Source: Stigmatella erecta
GTDB lineage: Bacteria; Myxococcota; Myxococcia; Myxococcales; Myxococcaceae
DNA: 64,000 nt
Reading direction: 5' to 3'
Assembly: GCF_900111745.1 (NCBI RefSeq)
Contig: NZ_FOIJ01000011.1
Location: 62,001-126,000, forward strand
Position numbers and translations under genes: made by a program. The notes beneath the pieces were generated by a model. The model was not told the origin of the DNA. It did no database searches and worked only from the letters and a program-made list of their open reading frames with translations. Positions 58,742 through 64,000 of this stretch are shown one piece after another (position 1 is the stretch's first letter; each line of letters begins with the position of its first letter).

Positions 58742-59094
58742 GCGACACGGAGACCTTCCTGGGCCTCGCCTTCTCCAGGGCACCTGCCGCCGAAGCCAAC
58801 AGCGCCATCGACCGGATCCGGCAAGCGCAGGACGGGGAGTTCGCCGAGGCCACCAGCTACGAGTTCATGCTCCCGGATGGGAACGTCCGCCCCTTCCTGC
58901 TGGAGCGGCTCCTGCCGCGGCTGGTGGACTACCTGGAGTCCAAGGGCGCGAAGCTGCCCGGGTGTGGACGGGTGTTTCTCTCCGTGTTCTCCGGAGACAC
59001 GCTGTACTTCATCCACGCCCGGGACGCGGTGCGGCAGCTCTCCGAGTGGAGTGGCCTCTCCCTCGAGGAGCTGCGGCGCCGCTCCCGTTCCTGA
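58738..59094 (+). CDS. Small hypothetical protein coupled to the aromatic hydroxylase
   Basis: 118 residues from ATG 58738, overlapping the hydroxylase stop by 4 bases. It has no signal peptide, membrane helix or known motif. A helical first half (AIDRIRQAQDGEFAEATSYE) and a compact strand region (GCGRVFLSVFSGDTLYFIHA) can be seen. Tight coupling suggests a partner of the hydroxylase, perhaps a pterin-cycle or stability factor, but this is context only. It does not look like pterin-carbinolamine dehydratase. Confidence 0.72.
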   Translation: MSDTETFLGLAFSRAPAAEANSAIDRIRQAQDGEFAEATSYEFMLPDGNVRPFLLERLLPRLVDYLESKGAKLPGCGRVFLSVFSGDTLYFIHARDAVRQLSEWSGLSLEELRRRSRS

Positions 59095-59106
59095 GGAACC
59101 GCGTCC

Positions 59107-60591
59107 GTGCCCCCTGCCCTGCTCCCCTCGCTCCTCCTCGGCCTGTCGCTGGCCAAGGCCCCCGCCCCTGCTCCCGCCCCACCCGCCGAGGCCGCCGAGG
59201 CCGAGCGTCTGGTGGCCACCTTTCTCGGGGACACGCCCCTGCTGCGGGACTTGCAGTCCCTGACCGATGAGATTGGCGGCCGGGCCACGGGCTCTCCCGC
59301 CAACCTGCGCTCGGTGGACTGGGCCCTGGCGCGCTTCCAGGAAGCCGGCATCCCCGCGCGCAAGGAGTCCTTCACGATGCCCGCCCTGTGGCTGGAGCGC
59401 TCGGCGCGCGCCACCGTGAAGGGCCCGGGCCTGCTCTTCTCGCCCCGCGTGGCCGCCATGCCCTTCTCCACCGGGACGCCCCCGGCGGGGGTGAGCGCTC
59501 CCCTGCGGGACGCGGGCCAGGGCACCGAGAAGGACTTCCAGGCGCTCGGGCCCAAGGCCCAGGGGGCGTTCCTGCTCGTGGAGACGCGGCTGCTGACGAA
59601 CATCGAGGACCTCTTCCGCGAGTACGCGGAGGCCGCGGACATCGAGAAGCGGGCCTTCGCGGCGGGCGCCCGGGGCGTGGTCTACATGGGCTCACGGCCC
59701 GGCAACCAGCTCTACCGGCACAACGTGTCCGTGGGCGAGCGCAACACCCGGCCCATGCTCGTCATGGAGCGGGATGGGGCGCTGCGCGCGCTGCGGCTGC
59801 TGCGCGGCGGCGCGGCGCTGACGCTGACCGCCGTGCTCGACCTCCAGTCCGGCCCTGCCTACGAGAGCCAGAACGTCATCGGCGAGCTTCGCGGCACCAC
59901 GCGGCCCGAGGAAGTCGTGGTCCTGGGCGCGCACCTGGACTCGTGGGACCTGGGCACGGGGGCGCTGGACAACGGGGCCAACGTGGCCCTGCTCATCGAT
60001 GTGGCGCGGCAGCTGCACCGGCTCGGGCTCAAGCCCGCGCGCACCCTCCGCTTCGCCCTGTGGAACGGCGAGGAGCAGGGCATGTATGGCTCGTGGGGCT
60101 ACACGAAGACGCACGCCGCGGAGCTGGACCGGCACACCGTGGCGGCCTCGATCGACATCGGCTGCGGGCGCATCACCGGCTTCTTCACCGGGGGCCGCCC
60201 CGGGCTGCCCGCCCTGGTGGACCAGGCCCTGGCGCCCGTGAAGGGCCTGGGCCCGTTCACCCAGGTGGACGAGCCCATTGTCGGCACGGACAACTTCGAC
60301 TTCATGCTGCAGGGCGTGCCCAACCTCGTGGCCAACCAGGAGCCCGCGCTCTACGGGCCCAACTACCATGCCCGCTCGGATGAGCTGGACAAGTGCGATC
60401 CGCTCCAGCTCCGGCTCAACGCGGCCACCATCGCGGCGCTCGCCTGGGGCTTCGCCCAGATGGACACGGCGCTGCCCCGGCAGTCCCGCGCCGAGCTGGA
60501 GGCGCTCTTCGGCTCGACGGACCTGCGCAAGCAGATGCGGGACGATGTCTACGAGGACTGGGTCCAGGGCAGGCGCGGCCGGCGGCCGTGA
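59107..60591 (+). CDS. Secreted M28-family zinc aminopeptidase
   Basis: 494 residues from GTG 59107, 12 bases after the preceding stop. A short hydrophobic leader (LLPSLLLGLSLAKAPAPAP) suggests export. A PA-like insert (about 110-240) precedes the M28 core with GAHLDSWDLGTGALDN (His276 and two Asp), NGEEQG (catalytic and zinc Glu), the later Asp in GTDNFD and YHARSDE. It should release N-terminal residues or dipeptides from peptides. It is the third gene of the hydroxylase operon, hinting at peptide and aromatic amino acid use. Confidence 0.9.
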   Translation: MPPALLPSLLLGLSLAKAPAPAPAPPAEAAEAERLVATFLGDTPLLRDLQSLTDEIGGRATGSPANLRSVDWALARFQEAGIPARKESFTMPALWLERSARATVKGPGLLFSPRVAAMPFSTGTPPAGVSAPLRDAGQGTEKDFQALGPKAQGAFLLVETRLLTNIEDLFREYAEAADIEKRAFAAGARGVVYMGSRPGNQLYRHNVSVGERNTRPMLVMERDGALRALRLLRGGAALTLTAVLDLQSGPAYESQNVIGELRGTTRPEEVVVLGAHLDSWDLGTGALDNGANVALLIDVARQLHRLGLKPARTLRFALWNGEEQGMYGSWGYTKTHAAELDRHTVAASIDIGCGRITGFFTGGRPGLPALVDQALAPVKGLGPFTQVDEPIVGTDNFDFMLQGVPNLVANQEPALYGPNYHARSDELDKCDPLQLRLNAATIAALAWGFAQMDTALPRQSRAELEALFGSTDLRKQMRDDVYEDWVQGRRGRRP

Positions 60592-60601
60592 CGGCCTCCG
60601 C

Positions 60602-61783
60602 TCACAGCGAGCGGAGGGCGATCTCCGTCAGCTCCTCGTCCGTGAGCACCAGGGGGTTGGCCTTCATGCTGCTAGCCGCCCGGGCCTTCTCCACCAGCAG
60701 GGGCACCTCGGCCCGCGTCAGCCCGTAGCGGCCCAGGCCCGGCACGCGCAGCGCCTGGCACAGCTCCCGCACCCAGGTGATGCCCTCCTCGGCCCGGGCC
60801 TCCGGGCGCCCGGTGAGCAGCGCCGCCACCTCCTGGAAGCGGCCGAGCACCGGGTGCTCCGGCGCCCGCGCACGCACCGCGCGCAGGTTCACCTCCAGGG
60901 TGGCCGGCAGCAGCGCCGCGCACACCGCGCCATGCGGCGCCTGGAACATGCCGCCCGCCGGGGCCGCGAAGCCGTGCACCGCGCCCAGCCCCGCGTTGGC
61001 CAGGCACAGGCCGCCAAAGAGGCTGGCCAGCGCCAGGTCCTCCCGCTCCGGGGCGCCCAGCGCCTCCAGCACCGCGCGGCGCAGGGAGCGCGCCGAGCGG
61101 CGGATGCCCTCGCGGGCCAGCGCATCCGTGAGCGGGTTGGCGCGCGAGCAGACGAAGGGCTCGATGAGCTGCGAGAGCGCATCCAGCCCGCTGGAGGACA
61201 GCACCGCCGCGGGCGCCCCCGCGAGCAGGTCCGGATCCACCAGCGCGACCCGGGGCAGCATGAGCGGGCTGCGCAGGCTGGCCTTCACCCGCTCCTCCCT
61301 GGAGCCCAGCACCGCGTTGCGGGTGACCTCCGAGCCCGTGCCCGCCGTGGTGGGAATGGCCACCAGCGGCACCGAGGGCTGCGTCAGCGGCCGGCCCCGG
61401 CCAATCACCTCCAGGAAGTCGAGCGGATCCCCGCCGTTGGCCGCCAGCGCCGCGATGGCCTTGCCCGCGTCCAGCACGCTGCCGCCGCCCAGCGCCACCA
61501 CCCCGTCACAGCCCGCGGCGATGGCCGTGGCGGTGCCCTCGCGCACCACCTCCAGCGTGGGCTCGCCCTCCACCCGGAAGACGATGGTGGACAGCCCCAG
61601 CCGGTCCAGCCCCTCGCGCAGCGGCGCCGCGCGCGCGGGCGTGCTCCCGGTGACAATCAACACCCGGCGCCCGCCCAGCGCGCGGATCACCTCGGGCGCC
61701 TCGGCCATGCGGCCCGCGCCGAAGACGATGCGCGTGGCGGTGGCGAACTCGAACCCCAGGCCGCTCACCTCACCACCCCGCAT
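60602..61783 (-). CDS. Iron-containing alcohol dehydrogenase / maleylacetate reductase-like
   Basis: 393 residues; ATG 61783, or GTG 61768. NAD-binding [11 protein letters not shown] and [11 protein letters not shown] are present. The metal site reads DALSQLIEP (Asp, then Gln where FucO-type enzymes have His) and later two His in [10 protein letters not shown] and PHGA. Gln at this position is seen in related branches such as maleylacetate-reductase-like proteins. It reduces or oxidises a small carbonyl or alcohol. It overlaps the ABM gene by 14 bases, so both form an operon. Confidence 0.85.
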   Translation of the reverse strand: MRGGEVSGLGFEFATATRIVFGAGRMAEAPEVIRALGGRRVLIVTGSTPARAAPLREGLDRLGLSTIVFRVEGEPTLEVVREGTATAIAAGCDGVVALGGGSVLDAGKAIAALAANGGDPLDFLEVIGRGRPLTQPSVPLVAIPTTAGTGSEVTRNAVLGSREERVKASLRSPLMLPRVALVDPDLLAGAPAAVLSSSGLDALSQLIEPFVCSRANPLTDALAREGIRRSARSLRRAVLEALGAPEREDLALASLFGGLCLANAGLGAVHGFAAPAGGMFQAPHGAVCAALLPATLEVNLRAVRARAPEHPVLGRFQEVAALLTGRPEARAEEGITWVRELCQALRVPGLGRYGLTRAEVPLLVEKARAASSMKANPLVLTDEELTEIALRSL

Positions 61784-62087
61784 CGTCAGGGAAACAGTTG
61801 ACGTACTTCTTGCTCGTGCGCGGCTCGGCCATCATCGGCGCCACGGTGTCGCGCCACGCGAGGTAGTGCGCCGTCTCCTTGTGCGCCGCCGGGGCCTCGG
61901 CCGTCCGGTACACCTCGACGAGCACGAAGCGCGTCCGGTCCTCCGCGTCCTGGATGACGTCGAAGCGCGCGATGCCCGGCTCCTTCACGCTCTGCCGGGC
62001 GTTGGCCAGCGTGGCCTCCCGGAAGGACGCCACGTGCTCGGGCTTCACGTGGACATGGACGTGGACCACCAGCAGACTCTGGGACAT
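61770..62087 (-). CDS. ABM-domain (antibiotic biosynthesis monooxygenase-like) protein
   Basis: 105 residues, dimeric ferredoxin-like ABM fold: [30 protein letters not shown] and [22 protein letters not shown], the HKxTxHY ending being typical of LsrG/YgiN-like proteins. These are small quinol monooxygenases or isomerases. It is paired with the Fe-ADH gene, a combination suited to breakdown of an aromatic or autoinducer-like compound. It starts 9 bases after the low-GC methyltransferase gene ends. Confidence 0.85.
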   Translation of the reverse strand: MSQSLLVVHVHVHVKPEHVASFREATLANARQSVKEPGIARFDVIQDAEDRTRFVLVEVYRTAEAPAAHKETAHYLAWRDTVAPMMAEPRTSKKYVNCFPDDAGW

Positions 62088-62096
62088 GGGCCCAGG

Positions 62097-63695
62097 TTAC
62101 TGCACCCCTTGGAGGTAGGGCAGCGGGGACCGTTCTTCCTTGCCACTATCCGGCGCTTGGTAGGAGTACTGGCGAAGTTCTACCGAAGTGCTCCGTGACA
62201 ATGGAGCAGGACGCATTGATCGTTTGAAGCACTCTTCGATCCAGGCGTCAGCAATGGCTTCCGCATCGGATTCTTTACCCTGCAACAACAATTCCGTCGC
62301 GCGCTTCAAAACACCAACAGCATTACCACGCGGCATCACAAGCGGAATTTGTATATCCCTAATTTCACTCGGCTCAAACTTAAGCAGGCCATCCGCATAA
62401 ATTCGAGCACTTCTCTTAAGCTCGCGCCGCACGTGAGAAGTCAAAAGAGCGATCCCCAAGGCTGCCTTCTCAACCTTCCGCGCGCCACGCTTGAATGACA
62501 CGGTGTACAATGTATTTGTCACCGTCAAATCCTTCATGTCACGCAGCACAAGAAAGGGAAGCCGCTTCGACATTCCGGAAAGAAATCCATCAACTCCTTT
62601 TGGCAACGGCGTAAGATACCAAGGCCTACGCGAGCTAATTTTGTACGCATCAACATTACACTTACCTAATTCTCCTTGGCGCAAATACTCCCTCACAGCA
62701 GGATGCTTGCAAGCTTTTCCCGTAGGCCGGAACAGCCAGACTCTGCCGCCATCATCCCTAATGCGGTTCCAAACCGCCTTATCAAGTACAGCCGCTGTCA
62801 AATGCTTACTGCGCGAGACAGCAGGCTTGACGGAGCCTAGAGGCAGCCCAAACTCCGAGCGCTGTGTTTCTGAAAGAAGGAAGTACTCTGCATCACCCGT
62901 TACAGCTCCAATCCGGATATCAACAACTTCGCCCAATCGCGCTCGCAATCCTTCACTGCCACTTAATTTCCGAACAACTGTCATTCCCTTCGGCGTCCCT
63001 CCAGAAGCAAGCGCATTGATGGCTAATATTGCACCCGCCAGGTCAGAAACCTCGACTCGTCGACTGAGCGCTGATTGCTCTCCCCGACCAGTGGCGACGA
63101 CTACAACTACCCCTTCTTTGACGCTAGGAAACAGTGGGCTCGCGCATCGAATAACAGAGACTTCTCCGAACGACTTTTCAACAGAGTGACGAACACGAGT
63201 TGCGTATCTAGCGAAGTCCCATGCGGCAGGAAGAACTGCCACAAATGCACCGCCGGGGCGCAAGCACTCTATAGCTCGCATCACGAATGCACACCAATAA
63301 TTAGCCTTCAAAGGCAGACGGCTACCGTCTGCAAAAGAAACCGCAAGCGCATTGTTGCGCGGATTTCCGCGAACTCGGCTTAAGGCCACATAGGGAGGAT
63401 TCATTACCACACGATCTACGGAGCAAGCGTGGCGAGAAGCCCATTCGATGAAATCAATGGACCTCTCAGTGCGAGCAAGTTTGTCTCGAGCACTAGGCAT
63501 TCGAGCAATATCAAGAGCATATATACGCTCACGCGGCACCCCAATTGCAGCCATCTCTGCCACGAACGCTCCGTCGCCGACACACGGATCTAGCCACTTG
63601 CAATCGTAAGCGTCACCGACCACTCGCACCATCGCAGCTGCAAGTTCCTGCGGCGTGAACACTACTGATGAGTTCGGCACCCACTCGTGACTCAT
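62097..63695 (-). CDS. N6-adenine DNA methyltransferase (type II-like)
   Basis: 532 residues from ATG 63695. The SAM motif is LDPCVGDGAFVAEM (about 35-48), the acidic turn YALDIAR at 59-65 and the catalytic motif VMNPPYV (Asn99-Tyr102), in the gamma order X-I-IV, followed by a long target-recognition region. Motif NPPY is that of N6-adenine (or N4-cytosine) methylases. The gene is much richer in A+T than all genes to its left. ATGA overlap with the upstream partial gene shows translational coupling. It is probably the modification half of a restriction-modification or phage-defence system; a solitary methylase is the alternative. Confidence 0.88.
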   Translation of the reverse strand: MSHEWVPNSSVVFTPQELAAAMVRVVGDAYDCKWLDPCVGDGAFVAEMAAIGVPRERIYALDIARMPSARDKLARTERSIDFIEWASRHACSVDRVVMNPPYVALSRVRGNPRNNALAVSFADGSRLPLKANYWCAFVMRAIECLRPGGAFVAVLPAAWDFARYATRVRHSVEKSFGEVSVIRCASPLFPSVKEGVVVVVATGRGEQSALSRRVEVSDLAGAILAINALASGGTPKGMTVVRKLSGSEGLRARLGEVVDIRIGAVTGDAEYFLLSETQRSEFGLPLGSVKPAVSRSKHLTAAVLDKAVWNRIRDDGGRVWLFRPTGKACKHPAVREYLRQGELGKCNVDAYKISSRRPWYLTPLPKGVDGFLSGMSKRLPFLVLRDMKDLTVTNTLYTVSFKRGARKVEKAALGIALLTSHVRRELKRSARIYADGLLKFEPSEIRDIQIPLVMPRGNAVGVLKRATELLLQGKESDAEAIADAWIEECFKRSMRPAPLSRSTSVELRQYSYQAPDSGKEERSPLPYLQGVQ

Positions 63696-64000
63696 TGTGA
63701 CTCACCTATTAGAAGGTTAGGCAACGGCTTTGCAAGCTTAAGTCCCATCCATGGGCTGCCAACTGAACTTGAAGATAGCCTCTCAATCTGCCAAGAAAAA
63801 AATCTTTTCAGTCGAGGCTCATGAATTCCTCGCCAGCGACTGGCCTCAGGAGAATCTGACAAGGCATGTCTGCGCCAACGGTCCTGGAAAAGCTCTCCAA
63901 TCGCGAATTCTAGAACTAGAAATGGGCTCATTGGCAGCACTGGAAATCGCGGAATATCGAACGAATCAATCGAAGACGGGAGAGGCTTTGTGCCAAACTT
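63692..64000 (-). CDS. C-terminal part of an unknown protein coupled to the methyltransferase
   Basis: The frame is open from the window edge to TGA at 63692-63694, giving 102 visible residues with low GC. They include PRFPVLPMSPFLVLEFAIG, ELFQDRWRRHALS and HEPRLKRFFSWQIERL. I see no PD-(D/E)xK or HNH motif in this tail. Its 4-base overlap with the methyltransferase start makes a cognate restriction or defence subunit likely. The real start lies outside the window. Confidence 0.6.
   Translation of the reverse strand, partial: KFGTKPLPSSIDSFDIPRFPVLPMSPFLVLEFAIGELFQDRWRRHALSDSPEASRWRGIHEPRLKRFFSWQIERLSSSSVGSPWMGLKLAKPLPNLLIGESQ

Overview
This is high-GC DNA packed with genes and carries several hallmarks of the Myxococcota. 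They are a secreted trypsin-like protease ending in a MYXO-CTERM-type sorting tail, a 1764-residue fusion of Ser/Thr kinase, ATPase, GAF and histidine kinase, many large lipoproteins, LVIVD-propeller and Cys-rich secreted proteins, and a TPR-CHAT protein. I infer a myxobacterium, probably of the Stigmatella/Cystobacter/Archangium group. No rRNA, tRNA or CRISPR array was seen.

Layout. 1-6.8 kb: a glycogen/alpha-glucan block, with the end of an unknown gene, a GT5-like glycogen synthase, a short GlgC-like nucleotidyltransferase, a ROK sugar kinase and a PfkB kinase, met from the other strand by MalQ. 6.8-15 kb: mostly exported proteins: PhoX-like, TlpA-like, a Cys-rich lipoprotein with a phospholipase-A2-like Cys/His-Asp motif, a YwqK/MORN protein starting at CTG, the MYXO-CTERM protease, an Ig-like lipoprotein, an LVIVD propeller and a polysaccharide lyase. 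15-35 kb: a GH32 levanase with two CBM66 modules, the giant kinase, DoxX, an ABC-2 exporter, a Cys-free Gly-rich harpin-like protein, a PAS histidine kinase, GH97 and GH31 glycosidases and a GST. 35.4-37.1 kb: a lower-GC gene (PA2169/DUF2383 family) and a decayed transposase. 37.1-44 kb: the TPR-CHAT protein, an ankyrin/beta-solenoid protein with a probable frameshift at its start, a luciferase-like oxidoreductase and a hypothetical protein. 44-50 kb: a complete GlpSTPQUV-type glycerol ABC importer. 50-54.4 kb: AmpG-like permease, then mtnP-mtnA and a fuculose-aldolase-like gene, which together look like a DHAP shunt for 5'-methylthioadenosine salvage. 54.4-62.1 kb: a CDF transporter with a solute-binding lipoprotein, a LysR regulator, an aromatic amino acid hydroxylase operon with an M28 peptidase, and an Fe-ADH/ABM-monooxygenase pair. 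62.1-64 kb: a sharp drop in GC and a DNA adenine methyltransferase translationally coupled to a gene cut by the window edge, probably the start of a restriction-modification or defence island.

Themes. Several genes serve storage-glucan turnover and extracellular polysaccharide degradation (GH32, GH31, GH97, PL). Others are secreted proteins fitting a predatory or saprophytic life. The most interesting systems are the DHAP shunt, the aromatic hydroxylase operon with an apparent attenuator, the Cys-rich/MORN/protease secreted cassette, and the low-GC island at the right edge. All functions come from reading translated sequence; no database search was run.
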